From NCBI GenBank assembly GCA_024304985.1, contig JAMWZC010000010.1:62001-126000 (forward strand): a DNA stretch of 64,000 bases. Reading direction: 5' to 3'. Below are positions 27,263 through 36,753 of the stretch, piece by piece. Below the pieces are notes generated by a model. It was not told where the DNA came from. It made no database searches and saw nothing but the letters and a program-made list of their open reading frames with translations. Positions within the stretch are counted from its first letter, which is position 1; each line of letters begins with the position of its first letter. Both the position numbers and the translations under genes were made by a program. This stretch comes from Paracoccaceae bacterium. Lineage in GTDB: Bacteria > Pseudomonadota > Alphaproteobacteria > Rhodobacterales > Rhodobacteraceae.

Positions 27263-27788
27263 GCTCCATCTCCTCCCAAAGACAGTGCCGCGGTGCGGCG
27301 TTGAGCGTTCGGCGACTTTGCCCCCTGTCACGGCTCCTCCTGCCATGGACGGGGGGCGCGGGTACATGGCGTAGCGCCCTGCATACCCCTTGCGATCTGC
27401 CCCCGCAGGACCGGCCGAAAACGGCTCTGCGGTCCGAGGTCGCGCCCTGATCCTGCATCAGAGTCGCCCCTCTCTGACGAAGTCTTACGTCCTTGCCCGA
27501 CCCCGGTCCAGCCCTGCTGCCAGACCGGCGTGATCCTGCGGAGCGGACGGGTGCGCCATACGCTCCCGTCCGATTTCTGCGTGTCGTGTTTCTGAAAGGG
27601 TGGATTTCAAGATTTAACCGCTGTGGCAGCTCCTCCTTCTGCCACAGCGTCCGGCGGAGCGTGTCTTGCCACAATGAAGGGCGCGACCATCTGAACCGCA
27701 CGGATTGTATACGATCCTAACCAGAGGACAGCACGAGTCAAGCCGCCACAACCGGGCATGCCATCAGTTCAATCATGGGAAGGGGATT
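27263..27788. other. 526-bp non-coding region with an 11-bp hairpin
   Basis: No supported gene. The open frames here have poor composition and run through the dctP promoter region. The main structure is a perfect stem, CGCTGTGGCAG (27619-27629) with CTGCCACAGCG (27639-27649), around a 9-nt pyrimidine-rich loop, not followed by a T-run. The region must contain the promoter of the dctP operon (minus strand) and the 3' flank of tRNA-Gly. It could hold a small RNA, but this cannot be shown by eye. Confidence 0.45.
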
Positions 27789-27862
27789 TGGAGCGGGCGG
27801 CGGGAATCGAACCCGCGTCTCTTGCTTGGAAGGCAAGGGTCTTACCATTACACAACGCCCGC
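27789..27862 (-). tRNA. tRNA-Gly (anticodon UCC)
   Basis: On the minus strand the acceptor stem GCGGGCG (27856-27862) pairs with CGCCCGC (27793-27799). The anticodon arm CCTTGC-CTTCCAA-GCAAGA gives anticodon TCC. The T-arm GCGGGTTCGATTCCCGC is intact. Discriminator T is followed by an encoded CCA (27789-27791). All arms are well paired. Confidence 0.95.
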
Positions 27863-27963
27863 ACTGGTGGCTCAAGTAATTCACCGGGGAAGAATGGTCA
27901 AGTAGCTGGTCTTGCCACCCGCATCCTCGGGCGCGTTCAGACCGGGCACAGCCCCGCCAAGGG

Positions 27964-28314
27964 TCAGGCGTCGACGATCACCTCGAATCCGCCAAAGATC
28001 ATCCTGCTGCCATCCAGCGGCATCGCCTCCATGGTGCCGTTCATGCGCGGGTCGGCAAAGACCTTGGCCATACCGGCATCGCGGGCCGCCCGGTCGGGCC
28101 AGGTGATCCACGAAAAGACGACCGTTTCATCCTCCTTGCGCAGAACGGCCGTGTGCATGGAGTTGATCTTCCCCTCGGGCAGATCGTCGCCCCATCCTTC
28201 CACCATCGACAAGGCGCCGTGTTCCTTGAAAATGACGGCGGCCTCGGCCGCGTGCTTGCGATAGGCCTCCTTGTTGGCCGAAGGCACGGCCAGAACAAAT
28301 CCATCCACATACAT
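27964..28314 (-). CDS. DUF1428 (YbaA-like) family protein
   Basis: 116-residue small protein. It starts MYVDGFVLAVPSANKEAYRK, with an internal WITWPDRAARDAGM and a C-terminal GSRMIFGGFEVIVD, the hallmarks of the DUF1428 ferredoxin-like (dimeric alpha-beta barrel) family. The function is unknown. ATG 28314 follows GGGAGAG. It is encoded 14 nt after a VOC protein in a two-gene operon divergent from a MarR regulator, suggesting joint control. Confidence 0.85.
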   Translation of the reverse strand: MYVDGFVLAVPSANKEAYRKHAAEAAVIFKEHGALSMVEGWGDDLPEGKINSMHTAVLRKEDETVVFSWITWPDRAARDAGMAKVFADPRMNGTMEAMPLDGSRMIFGGFEVIVDA

Positions 28315-28328
28315 CGTGTCTCTCCCTT

Positions 28329-28799
28329 TCAAGGTCCTGCGAATGCCGCTTCAAGTGCGGCAAGATCCAGTTTCACCATGCCCTGCATGGCGGTGAAGGC
28401 GCGGTCGGCGGCTGCCCGGTCCGGGTCGCCCAACATCGCGGACAGGCGTTTCGGCACGATCTGCCACGAGACACCCCAGCGGTCCGTCAGCCAGCCACAG
28501 GCCACCTCTGCCCCGCCATCGGCGGTCAGCGCGGACCAGAGTCGATCCGTTTCGGCCTGATCCTCGGTCAGCACACTGATCGAGGCGGCGTGGCCGGGCG
28601 CGGGTGCGCCCTGGGCATTCAGGATCATCATCGGTGCACCGGCCAGCGTGAATTCGATCACCAAAGGCGGGCCGCCTGCGGGACCATGCCCCCCTTCGAT
28701 GGCGCTGTCGGGCAGCAGGGAAACATAGAAATCAGCCGCCTTGTCGCCGTCGCGGGGGAACCACAGGCAAGTGCGCAGCTTGCGTTGGAGATATGCCAT
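28329..28799 (-). CDS. VOC-superfamily protein (PhnB/3-demethylubiquinone-methyltransferase-like)
   Basis: 156-residue glyoxalase-fold protein. The start MAYLQRKLRTCLWFPRDGDK is followed by AADFYVSLLPDS, and GWLTDRWGVSWQIVP near residue 110 is the PhnB-type signature. Family members bind small molecules or act as antibiotic-binding or dioxygenase-like proteins. This one has no known substrate. ATG 28799 follows AAGGAGGG. It is first in the operon with DUF1428 and its promoter faces the MarR palindrome. Confidence 0.87.
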   Translation of the reverse strand: MAYLQRKLRTCLWFPRDGDKAADFYVSLLPDSAIEGGHGPAGGPPLVIEFTLAGAPMMILNAQGAPAPGHAASISVLTEDQAETDRLWSALTADGGAEVACGWLTDRWGVSWQIVPKRLSAMLGDPDRAAADRAFTAMQGMVKLDLAALEAAFAGP

Positions 28800-28875
28800 T
28801 GTGCCGATCCCTCCTTGTCTGCCCCGCACGATCCGTTGGCCGCGCGGGAATCGCCCGGACTTGCGCCGGATGATT

Positions 28876-28893
28876 TAGGTTGATATCAACCTA
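28876..28893. promoter_or_regulatory. perfect 18-bp palindrome, probable MarR operator
   Basis: TAGGTTGATATCAACCTA is a perfect dyad ending 2 nt before the MarR start codon and 77 bp upstream of the divergent VOC gene. MarR family repressors bind dyads of this length and form (a TTGATATCAA-type core). It would allow autorepression and control of the VOC-DUF1428 operon. It also occupies the place of the marR ribosome site, so marR may be read from a very short leader. Confidence 0.75.
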
Positions 28894-28895
28894 TC

Positions 28896-29393
28896 ATGCC
28901 AGAGTCCACCCAAAGCCGCCTTGCCCCCGATGTCGTGCGACATGTCGCCGAGACCTGCCTTTGCCTGCACAGCCAGCGGGCGGCAAGGGCGCTGGGTCGC
29001 CTGTTCGATGCGGCGTTGCGGCCTTTTGGCCTGACCCACGGGCAATTCTCGCTGTTGATGGCGTTGAACCGGGCCGAGCCACCGACAATCGGCCAGCTTG
29101 CCCTTTTTCTGGCGATGGACCGCACATCGCTGACCGCCGCGCTGAAACCACTGGAGCGCAAAGGGTTGGTGCGTGTTCTGCCCTGCGCCACGGACAAGCG
29201 CAGCCGCCTTCTTGCCATCACGCCCGAGGGTGTCGCCCTGCTGCAATCCGCCCTGCCCGTCTGGCACGCGACACATGGCCGAATAGATGCCGATCTGGAG
29301 CAAGCCCCGCCGCGTGACCTGCGCGCGGCCTTGCGCCAACTGACCCAGATCGCGACACAGGCGGGCGCGCGCATCGCGGATCGCCGGACCTAG
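28896..29393 (+). CDS. MarR-family transcriptional regulator
   Basis: 165-residue winged-helix repressor. The HTH/wing region TIGQLALFLAMDRTSLTAAL, followed by KPLERKGLVRVLPCATDKRS, is typical MarR. It is divergent from the VOC-DUF1428 genes with a perfect palindrome between them, so autoregulation and control of that pair are likely. The Cys residues near the N-terminus (CLCLH) and in LPCATD might be redox-sensitive, but that is speculation. Confidence 0.9.
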   Translation: MPESTQSRLAPDVVRHVAETCLCLHSQRAARALGRLFDAALRPFGLTHGQFSLLMALNRAEPPTIGQLALFLAMDRTSLTAALKPLERKGLVRVLPCATDKRSRLLAITPEGVALLQSALPVWHATHGRIDADLEQAPPRDLRAALRQLTQIATQAGARIADRRT

Positions 29394-29494
29394 GCGGTCC
29401 GCGACAGGACGAGGGCCTGTCCAGTCAGTCGCATTGCACTGACGCCTGCAAGGATGTAGGGCAAGGGCCAACATCCTGAAGGACGACACGCCCC

Positions 29495-30187
29495 ATGACC
29501 ATGCTGGACACATTCATCAAGCCGATGCACCCCGAGGGGCGCAAGTTCGTGGCGATCTTTGCCGCGATCACGGCGGTTCTGTTCCTGATCTGGGAGCCGC
29601 TGGGATGGATCGGCGTGGGTCTGACGGTCTGGTGCTATTATTTCTTCCGCGACCCCAAGCGGACCACGCCCACGCGCGAAGGTCTGCTGATCAGCCCGGC
29701 TGACGGGGTGATCTCGCTGATCGAAAAGGCCGTGCCGCCGGCCGAGTTGGGCATGGCCGATCACGCCCTGACGCGTGTCAGCGTCTTCATGAACGTGTTC
29801 AATTGTCATGTGAACCGTGCCCCCATCGCGGGCCGCGTGACGGCCGTCGCCTATCGCCCCGGCAAGTTCTTGAACGCCTCGCTGGACAAGGCGTCGGTCG
29901 ATAACGAGCGCAATTCGCTGGCCATCGAAATGGAAGACGGTCGGCAGATCGCGGTGGTGCAGATCGCCGGGCTGGTGGCGCGGCGCATCGTGTGCTGGAC
30001 GCGGCCCGAGCATCGCCTGCTTACGGGCGAGCGTTTCGGCCTGATCCGCTTTGGCAGCCGCGTCGACGTCTATCTGCCCGATGGTGTGGCCCCGCTGGTC
30101 AGCGTCGGGCAAAGCATGGTCGCGGGCGAGACGGTGATCGCAGACCTGACCTCGACGGAAGGAGCACGCAGTGGGCGAACAGCCTGA
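29495..30187 (+). CDS. psd: phosphatidylserine decarboxylase, short (archaeal-type)
   Basis: 230-residue proenzyme that makes phosphatidylethanolamine from phosphatidylserine at the inner membrane. An N-terminal hydrophobic segment (about 20-55) is followed by the conserved [12 protein letters not shown] and [11 protein letters not shown]. Self-cleavage is expected between G187 and S188, generating the pyruvoyl prosthetic group on a 43-residue alpha chain. The length fits the PSD-A subgroup. It overlaps pssA by 17 nt, the usual psd-pssA operon. Confidence 0.95.
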   Translation: MTMLDTFIKPMHPEGRKFVAIFAAITAVLFLIWEPLGWIGVGLTVWCYYFFRDPKRTTPTREGLLISPADGVISLIEKAVPPAELGMADHALTRVSVFMNVFNCHVNRAPIAGRVTAVAYRPGKFLNASLDKASVDNERNSLAIEMEDGRQIAVVQIAGLVARRIVCWTRPEHRLLTGERFGLIRFGSRVDVYLPDGVAPLVSVGQSMVAGETVIADLTSTEGARSGRTA

Positions 30188-30938
30188 TCCCGACCTGATG
30201 CCCCCGGTCCGGTCGCGGCGCGAGCTGCCGATCGTGCAGCTGCTGCCCAATCTGGTGACGGTCGGCGCGATCTGCGCGGGCCTGACGGCAATCCGCTATG
30301 CCACGGCCGGCAATTTCACCGTGGCGGTGCAGCTTGTCCTGTTGGCCGCCGTGCTGGACGGTCTGGACGGCAGCCTTGCGCGGCTGCTGAAAAGCGCAAG
30401 CGCGCTTGGTGCGGAACTCGACAGCCTTGCCGATTTCCTGAACTTCGGGATCGCCCCGGCCCTGCTGATGTATTTCTGGGCATTCAAGGACATGGGCAAT
30501 CTGGGCTGGATCGCCGTCGTGATCTATGCGCTGTGCTGCGTGCTGCGGTTGGCGCGGTTCAACGTCGGGACCAAGACCGCCGAAGGCGAAAAACCTGCCA
30601 GCCATTTCGAGGGTGTCCCCTCGCCCGCCGGGGCGCTTCTGGTGCTGTTGCCGCTGTTCATTGACCGCGCTCTGCCCGGTGCGCCGAGCATTCCGGATGC
30701 CATCGTGGCGCTTTACATGCTGGGTGTGGGTCTGCTCATGATCAGCCGCCTGCCCACATGGTCGCTGAAATCCCTGACCATCCGACGCGAGAATGTGCGC
30801 TATCTCTATGTCGGATTCGTCTGCTTCCTTGCGGCGTTGATCAGCTTTCCCTGGGTCACGCTGATGATGCTGGACCTTCTTTACCTGCTGTCCCTCGTCT
30901 GGGCCTTGCGCAAGATGCGGATGACAGCGCCGGACTGA
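30171..30938 (+). CDS. pssA: CDP-diacylglycerol--serine O-phosphatidyltransferase
   Basis: 255-residue membrane enzyme that makes phosphatidylserine from CDP-diacylglycerol and serine. The CDP-alcohol phosphotransferase motif [20 protein letters not shown] followed by LDSLAD holds the catalytic Asp residues, with several hydrophobic helices around it. The GTG 30171 start follows GGAAGGAG and lies inside the psd 3' end (17-nt overlap), indicating coupling. The product is the substrate of Psd. Confidence 0.94.
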   Translation: MGEQPDPDLMPPVRSRRELPIVQLLPNLVTVGAICAGLTAIRYATAGNFTVAVQLVLLAAVLDGLDGSLARLLKSASALGAELDSLADFLNFGIAPALLMYFWAFKDMGNLGWIAVVIYALCCVLRLARFNVGTKTAEGEKPASHFEGVPSPAGALLVLLPLFIDRALPGAPSIPDAIVALYMLGVGLLMISRLPTWSLKSLTIRRENVRYLYVGFVCFLAALISFPWVTLMMLDLLYLLSLVWALRKMRMTAPD

Positions 30939-30982
30939 GGTTGCCCCTTTTCCTTGGTCCGGACTCGTGGCAGTTTCACGCC

Positions 30983-31918
30983 ATGACACATATCCTGACC
31001 AGCCGTGACGGCACTCCCGCCAGCCGCCTTGCCTTTGGCACCATGCAATTCGGTGGACGCGCGGACGAAGCCGCCTCTGCCGCCATGTTCGAGGCGAGCC
31101 TTGCCGCGGGCATCACCCATTTCGACACGGCCCATGCCTATACAGGCGGTGCGTCGGAAGAGATCACGGGCCGCCTGATCGCGCCGCACCGTGACCGGCT
31201 GATCCTGGCGACCAAGGCGGGCTATGTGGGCGGATCGACGCGCGCGAATATCCTGAAAACTTTCGACATCTCGCGCCAACGGCTGGGAATGGATCAGGTG
31301 GATATCCTGTATCTGCACCGCTTTGACGACAACACCCCGCTGCGCGAAACGTTTGAGACGCTGGCAGACCTGAAACAGAAGGGCCAGATCCGCTATGTCG
31401 GCGTGTCGAATTTCGCCGCATGGCAGGTGATGAAGGCACAATGGGTGGCGTCCGAATTCGATCTGCGGATCGACATCCTGCAACCGATGTACAACATCGT
31501 TAAACGGCAGGCCGAAGTGGAGCTGTTCCCTGCCTGTGTCGATCAAGGCATTGCAATCGCCCCCTATTCTCCGCTGGGCGGTGGCCTGCTGACGGGCAAA
31601 TATGCCGCCGGGGGCAGCGGCCGTCTGGTCGAGGATCAGGCCTATGCCAGCCGCTATGCGCCCGAATGGATGCACAAGGCAGCCGTCGGGTTGCAGGAGA
31701 TCGCGGCAGATGTGGGCGTCCATGCCGCGACGCTGGCCGTCGCATGGGCCGCACGCCACAAAGCCGGGCCGACGCCCATCGTCTCGGGCCGCTCGGCTGA
31801 ACAGTTGGCGCCATCTTTGGCGGCCATGACCTATACACTTGACGACGCGCTATACGCGCGGCTGACGGCCCTTGCCCCCACGCCCGCCCCCGCCACGGAC
31901 CGGCTGGAGGAGGCATGA
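30983..31918 (+). CDS. aldo/keto reductase
   Basis: 311-residue NADP-dependent oxidoreductase with a TIM-barrel AKR fold. FDTAHAYTGGASEE carries the catalytic Asp/Tyr, LATKAGYVGG the Lys, and YLHRFDDNTPL the His. The pattern IRYVGVSNFAAWQ is conserved. ATG 30983 is selected; an upstream open frame overlaps pssA antisense-like and is ignored. The last 4 nt overlap the FAD oxidoreductase start, so the two are co-translated. The substrate is unknown. Confidence 0.88.
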   Translation: MTHILTSRDGTPASRLAFGTMQFGGRADEAASAAMFEASLAAGITHFDTAHAYTGGASEEITGRLIAPHRDRLILATKAGYVGGSTRANILKTFDISRQRLGMDQVDILYLHRFDDNTPLRETFETLADLKQKGQIRYVGVSNFAAWQVMKAQWVASEFDLRIDILQPMYNIVKRQAEVELFPACVDQGIAIAPYSPLGGGLLTGKYAAGGSGRLVEDQAYASRYAPEWMHKAAVGLQEIAADVGVHAATLAVAWAARHKAGPTPIVSGRSAEQLAPSLAAMTYTLDDALYARLTALAPTPAPATDRLEEA

Positions 31919-32994
31919 GCCGGGTCCTCATCATCGGCGGAGGCATCGCGGGCATTTCCGCTGCCGCCCGCCTCGCACCGCATGCGGATGTCACCGTGCT
32001 GGAGGGTGAGGACAGTCTGGCCTATCACGCCTCGGGCCGGTCGGCGGCGATGTTCCTGCGCAACTACGGCAATGCCACGATCAAGGCCCTGAACGCAGCC
32101 AGCGCGGATCATCATCACCATGCCGATGGCGGTGTGCTGTCGCCGCGCGGCATGATGATGGTGGCCAGCGCGGGGCATGAAGAGGCCTTTCGCGCCGACA
32201 GCGCCGATCTGGGGCTGGACGCGATCACGATGGATCAGGCGGCCTCACTGTGGCCGATCCTGAACCGCGACACGATCACCCATGCCGCCTATCGCGAGGA
32301 TGCGCAGGATATCGACACGGATCTGTTGATCCAGAATTTCGCCCGCAGTGCCCGCGCGGCTGGCGCGCAGATCGTGACCGGTGCGCGGGTCACGGGAATC
32401 GAGCGCATGGCCACGGGTTGGCGTGTGACCACTGCGGACGGGCAGACCCATGAGGGCGATCTTCTGGTGAACGCGGCCGGGGCCTGGGCCGACACCGTGG
32501 CACAGATGGCAGGGCTGACTGCCTTGGGCATACAGCCCTATCGCCGGTCGATGGCGCGGATTGCGCTGCCGCAGGGCATGTCACCCGCGGACTGGCCCTT
32601 TGTCGATGGGGTAGGCGAAAGCTGGTATTGCAAACCCGATGCGGGGGCACTGATCGTGTCCCCCGCCGACGAGGACCCTATAGAGCCGCAGGATGCCTGG
32701 GCCGATGACATGGTGCTGGCCGAAGGTCTTGCCCGCTATCAGGAGGCCGTGACCGCGCCCGTGACAAGGATGCTGGCCAATTGGGCAGGGTTGCGCAGTT
32801 TCGCGCCTGACCGTGCGCTGGTGATCGGGGCGGATGCGGAGGAGGCGTCGTTCTTCTGGTGCGCCGGGCAAGGTGGCTATGGGTTCCAGACCGCCCCCGC
32901 GGCAAGCCAGTTGCTGGCAGATCTGGTGTTGGACCGCACGCCCGCGCTGGATGCGTCGACGGTCGCGGCCCTTGATCCGAAACGGTTTGCCTGA
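31915..32994 (+). CDS. FAD-dependent oxidoreductase (DAO family, D-amino-acid/glycine oxidase-like)
   Basis: 359-residue flavoenzyme: the N-terminal Rossmann motif VLIIGGGIAGISAAARL, the substrate domain in the middle, and the FAD-closing C-terminal GQGGYGFQTAPAASQL. The family oxidises amines or imino/amino acids. ATG 31915 overlaps the aldo/keto reductase stop (ATGA). It is in an operon with that gene and the DUF938 gene. The substrate is not assigned. Confidence 0.87.
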   Translation: MSRVLIIGGGIAGISAAARLAPHADVTVLEGEDSLAYHASGRSAAMFLRNYGNATIKALNAASADHHHHADGGVLSPRGMMMVASAGHEEAFRADSADLGLDAITMDQAASLWPILNRDTITHAAYREDAQDIDTDLLIQNFARSARAAGAQIVTGARVTGIERMATGWRVTTADGQTHEGDLLVNAAGAWADTVAQMAGLTALGIQPYRRSMARIALPQGMSPADWPFVDGVGESWYCKPDAGALIVSPADEDPIEPQDAWADDMVLAEGLARYQEAVTAPVTRMLANWAGLRSFAPDRALVIGADAEEASFFWCAGQGGYGFQTAPAASQLLADLVLDRTPALDASTVAALDPKRFA

Positions 32995-32995
32995 G

Positions 32996-33652
32996 ATGTC
33001 GCGCCGCCTGAACCTCCCCGATACGGCGTCGGTCGCGCATCCTTCGGATGACGGGCGCATGTTCGCGCCATCTGCCGCGCGCAATGCGGCCGATATTGCC
33101 ACGCTGGTGGCCGATCACGCGCCCGCCACGGGGCGCGCGTTGGAAATCGCCTCGGGCACCGGAGAGCACGCGGTCGTCTTTGCCCGCGCCATGCCCGGTC
33201 TGGACTGGCAGCCCACGGATATCGACGCGGCGCGGCGGGCATCCGTCAATGCCCATGCAGCGGTCGCCGGTCTGCCGAACCTGCGGCCCGCGATCCCGCT
33301 GGATGCGACCGCGGCGGGTTGGGGTGCGGCGCATGCCGGACAGGACCTGATCGTTCTGGTCAATCTGCTGCATCTGATCAGCGTGTTTGAGGCGAAAACC
33401 CTGATCGCCGAAGTGGCGCAGGCCTTGGCCCCCGGCGGTCGCTTCGTGCTTTACGGTCCTTTCCTGCGGGATGGCCAGACCACGTCCGATGGGGATACAG
33501 CCTTTCACGCTTCGTTGCGGGCGCAGGACCCTGAGATCGGCTACAAGGACGACTGGGATGTCATCGACTGGATTCACGCCAACTGGCTGGATCTTGTGCA
33601 GGTCGTCGAGATGCCCGCCAACAACCTTGCCTTTGTCGCGCGCCGCCCCTGA
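32996..33652 (+). CDS. DUF938 SAM-dependent methyltransferase-like protein
   Basis: 218-residue protein with a class I methyltransferase motif I (RALEIASGTGEHAVVFA) and acidic loop PTDIDAARR. The overall pattern, including YGPFLRDGQTTSDGD, is that of DUF938, whose biological substrate is unknown. ATG 32996 immediately follows the oxidoreductase stop (1-nt gap). It is followed by an 84-bp gap before the carboxymuconolactone-decarboxylase-family gene. Confidence 0.86.
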   Translation: MSRRLNLPDTASVAHPSDDGRMFAPSAARNAADIATLVADHAPATGRALEIASGTGEHAVVFARAMPGLDWQPTDIDAARRASVNAHAAVAGLPNLRPAIPLDATAAGWGAAHAGQDLIVLVNLLHLISVFEAKTLIAEVAQALAPGGRFVLYGPFLRDGQTTSDGDTAFHASLRAQDPEIGYKDDWDVIDWIHANWLDLVQVVEMPANNLAFVARRP

Positions 33653-33736
33653 GCGGGTTTCATGATCAGGATCAAGGCGGGCCCGGTTGCGCCGTGATTA
33701 TCCCTTGCCGGACTGACATCAAGGCAAGGACCCATC

Positions 33737-34081
33737 ATGACATGGAATGACAAGCTCGACAGCACCCGCGACCAGTTGCGCGCCCTGAACAAGGCCATCC
33801 CCGAGGCGACACGCGCCTTTGGCGGGTTGGGCAAAGCCGTCAAGGAAGGCGGCGTGCTGGAGTTCAAGACCAAGGAATTCGTGGCCCTTGGCATCGCCAT
33901 CGCCACCCGCTGCGACGCCTGCATCGTGCTGCATGTGGAAACCCTGATCCGCGCCGGGGCCAGTCGCGAGGAAATCGGCGATGTGCTGGCGATGACCATC
34001 CAGATGGGGGGCGGCCCCTCGATGATGTATGCGGCCAAGGCACTGGAATGTTATGATGAAATGACAGCCGCCGCTGGCTGA
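33737..34081 (+). CDS. carboxymuconolactone decarboxylase family protein (AhpD-like)
   Basis: 114-residue alpha-helical protein. The AhpD-type core EFVALGIAIATRCDACIVLH has CDAC as the redox CxxC with a following His, suggesting disulfide reductase or peroxidase-partner activity rather than decarboxylation. A poorly resolved GGPSMMYAAKALE follows. It has its own AAGGAC ribosome site. It is convergent with the dimethylglycine-dehydrogenase-like gene. Confidence 0.88.
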   Translation: MTWNDKLDSTRDQLRALNKAIPEATRAFGGLGKAVKEGGVLEFKTKEFVALGIAIATRCDACIVLHVETLIRAGASREEIGDVLAMTIQMGGGPSMMYAAKALECYDEMTAAAG

Positions 34082-34120
34082 CCGGACAGGCGGGGGCGTG
34101 TCACCACGCCCCCTGCCCCT

Positions 34121-36625
34121 TTATCCGTCCTGACGGATCGTTGCGTTGGCAGGGTCATAGGGGCTGTCCTCGACCACCCGTGCATCCCACAACTGATCGA
34201 ACATCTTGACCTTCAGCACCGTGCCCGGCACCGCCAGATCGGGGCGGACATAGCCCATGCCAATGCTTTGGCCGAAATGCACCGAATAGCCGCCCGAAGT
34301 CAGTCGCCCCACGCGGGTGCCGTCGGTCGCATAAAGCGCCTCACGGCCCCAGGGATCGGCATCGGCGGGACCATCCACAAGGATCGTCACGCATTTGGAG
34401 CGAATGCCAAGCGCCTCCATCGCGGCCTTGCCACGGAAGTCTTTGGACAGATCCACGAAACGCGGCAGATCGGCCTCAAGCGGGGTGGCGTCGCGGCCGA
34501 GTTCGTTGCCGAAGGCGCGATAGGATTTTTCCTGCCGCAGCCAGTTCTGCGCCCGTGCCCCAACCAGCTTCATGCCATGATCCGCGCCCGCCTTCTCCAG
34601 CAGGTCAAAAAGGTAGTTCTGCATCTCGATCGGATGGTGCAGTTCCCAGCCCAATTCACCCGTATAGGCGACGCGGATCGCATTGACCGGGCACATGCCC
34701 AGCTCGATCTGCCGCGCGCTGAGCCACGGGAACCGCTTGTTCGACAGGGCGGTGCCGGGATCGGCATCCTTGATCACCGCTTTCAGCACATCACGCGATT
34801 TCGGCCCCGCGATGGCAAAGACGCCCCATTGCGTGGTGACATTCTGGATCTCGACATAGCCGAAATCACCCATCTTGTCGGCGGCGGATTTGCGCAGGAA
34901 ATCCGCGTCATAATCGGTCCATGCGCCCGCACTGACCAGATAATACTCATCTTCGGCCAGACGCACGATCGTGTATTCGGTCCGCGTGGTGCCGTGATCG
35001 GTCAGCGCATAGGTCAGGTTGATCCGGCCCACCTTCGGCAGCTTGTTGCAGGTGAACCAATCGAGGAACTGCGTGGCGCCCGGTCCCTTGACCAGATGCT
35101 TGGTAAAGGCGGTGGCATCGATGAGGCCCACGCCCTCACGGATCGCCGTCGCTTCTTCAACGGCATAATGCCACCAGCCGCCACGGCGGAAGCTGCGGGC
35201 ATCATGGTCAAAATTGTCCGGCGCATCCAGCGGGCCATAGTAGTTTGGCCGTTCCCATCCATTCACATGGCCGAACTGTGCGCCGCGCGCTTTCTGGCGG
35301 TCATAGGCGGGGGCGGTGCGCAGCGGGCGGCAGGCTTCTCGTTCCTCATCGGGGTGATGCAGGATGAAGACATGCTCATAGCATTCCTCGTTCTTGCGCG
35401 CGGCATATTCGGTGGTCATCCAACTGCCGTAACGCTTGGGATCAAGGGCGGCCATGTCGATCTCGGCCTCGCCCTCGACCATCATCTGCGCCAGATAATA
35501 GCCGGTGCCACCGGCCGCCGTGATGCCAAAGCTGAAGCCTTCGGCCAGCCACATGTTGCGCAGACCGGGCGCGGGGCCGACCAGCGGGTTACCGTCGGGG
35601 GTATAGCAGATCGGCCCGTTGAAATCATCCTTGAGACCCACGGATTCCGAGGACGGGATCCGGTGGATCATGGACATGTATTCCTCTTCGATCCGCTCCA
35701 GATCCAGCGGGAAGAGATCGGCGCGGAAACTGTCGGGCACACCGAATTCGAAGCGCGCAGGCGCGTTCCGCTCGTAGGGGCCCAGAATCCAGCCGCCGCG
35801 TTCCTCGCGCACATACCATTTCGCATCGGCATCGCGCAGCACGGGATGCTCCAGCCCGCCCGCCTTGCGGTAGGCGACCAGCGCCGGATCAGGCTCAGTC
35901 ACGATGAACTGATGCTCGACCGGAATCGCGGGCGATTTGATCCCCAAAAGCCGCGCCGTGCGCTGCGCGTGATTGCCCGTGGCGGTCACGACATGTTCGG
36001 CGGTGATGACGATCTGCTCGTCGGATGGCACAAGGTTGCCGCCCTTTTCCACCATCTTGGTGCAGGTCACCTGCCATTCGGACCCGGTCCAGTGATAGGC
36101 GTCGGCCTGCCATTTGCGCTCGATCATCACGCCGCGCTGCCGCGCGCCCTTGGCCATGGCCATCGTGACGTCGGCCGGATTGATATAGCCATCCGTGGGG
36201 TGATAGATCGCGCCTTTCAGATCCTCGGTCCGCACCAAGGGCCAGCGGTCCTTGATCTGGGCGGGTGTCATCCATTCATAGGGCACGCCGCAGGTCTCGG
36301 CCGTGGTGGCATAGACCATGTATTCGTCCATCCGCGCCTGTGTCTGCGCCATCCGCAGGTTGCCGACGACGGAAAAGCCCGCGTTCAGGCCGGTTTCGGC
36401 CTCCAGCGACTTGTAGAACTCGACCGAATATTTGTGGATATGGGTGGTCGCAAAGGACATGTTGAACAGCGGCAACAGCCCCGCCGCATGCCATGTCGAG
36501 CCCGATGTCAGCTCGTCGCGTTCCAGCAGCATCACATCCTGCCAGCCGGCGCGTGCCAGATGATAGGCGATCGAGGTGCCTACCGCGCCGCCACCGACGA
36601 CCAGAGCTTTGACATGTGTTTTCAT
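34121..36625 (-). CDS. FAD-dependent dimethylglycine/sarcosine dehydrogenase-like protein with GcvT domain
   Basis: 834-residue two-domain enzyme. The N-terminal DAO-type FAD domain (1-430) starts KALVVGGGAVGTSIAYHLA, with SGSTWHAAGLLPLF, whose His is the usual covalent-FAD attachment in dimethylglycine dehydrogenases. The C-terminal GcvT/aminomethyltransferase-like domain (about 440-834) would pass the released one-carbon unit to tetrahydrofolate. It fits use of betaine-derived methylamines, typical of marine Rhodobacterales. It is first of a minus-strand group but 128 nt from ggt, and probably has its own promoter. The exact substrate is not certain. Confidence 0.88.
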   Translation of the reverse strand: MKTHVKALVVGGGAVGTSIAYHLARAGWQDVMLLERDELTSGSTWHAAGLLPLFNMSFATTHIHKYSVEFYKSLEAETGLNAGFSVVGNLRMAQTQARMDEYMVYATTAETCGVPYEWMTPAQIKDRWPLVRTEDLKGAIYHPTDGYINPADVTMAMAKGARQRGVMIERKWQADAYHWTGSEWQVTCTKMVEKGGNLVPSDEQIVITAEHVVTATGNHAQRTARLLGIKSPAIPVEHQFIVTEPDPALVAYRKAGGLEHPVLRDADAKWYVREERGGWILGPYERNAPARFEFGVPDSFRADLFPLDLERIEEEYMSMIHRIPSSESVGLKDDFNGPICYTPDGNPLVGPAPGLRNMWLAEGFSFGITAAGGTGYYLAQMMVEGEAEIDMAALDPKRYGSWMTTEYAARKNEECYEHVFILHHPDEEREACRPLRTAPAYDRQKARGAQFGHVNGWERPNYYGPLDAPDNFDHDARSFRRGGWWHYAVEEATAIREGVGLIDATAFTKHLVKGPGATQFLDWFTCNKLPKVGRINLTYALTDHGTTRTEYTIVRLAEDEYYLVSAGAWTDYDADFLRKSAADKMGDFGYVEIQNVTTQWGVFAIAGPKSRDVLKAVIKDADPGTALSNKRFPWLSARQIELGMCPVNAIRVAYTGELGWELHHPIEMQNYLFDLLEKAGADHGMKLVGARAQNWLRQEKSYRAFGNELGRDATPLEADLPRFVDLSKDFRGKAAMEALGIRSKCVTILVDGPADADPWGREALYATDGTRVGRLTSGGYSVHFGQSIGMGYVRPDLAVPGTVLKVKMFDQLWDARVVEDSPYDPANATIRQDG

Positions 36626-36753
36626 GGTGCCTGCGACTCCCTTGGATCAAGCGTTGGCCGATCAATAGCAGTCACAGAAATGCGCGTGTGAACCAGCCGA
36701 CGCAATCCTGTCTGAAAGCGACCTGGCGCACGAAAGCGACGCGTGCCGCGTGC

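Noticed and set aside
27263-27788. Possible gene or transposon remnant upstream of the second dctP
   Set aside because: The frames have poor composition and no conserved motif. The visible hairpin alone does not identify an insertion element.
34268-36691. 807-codon plus-strand open frame opposite the dimethylglycine-dehydrogenase-like gene
   Set aside because: It is a GC-rich antisense shadow. The minus-strand protein has clear FAD and GcvT motifs, and this frame has only low-complexity Arg/His/Gln-rich sequence.
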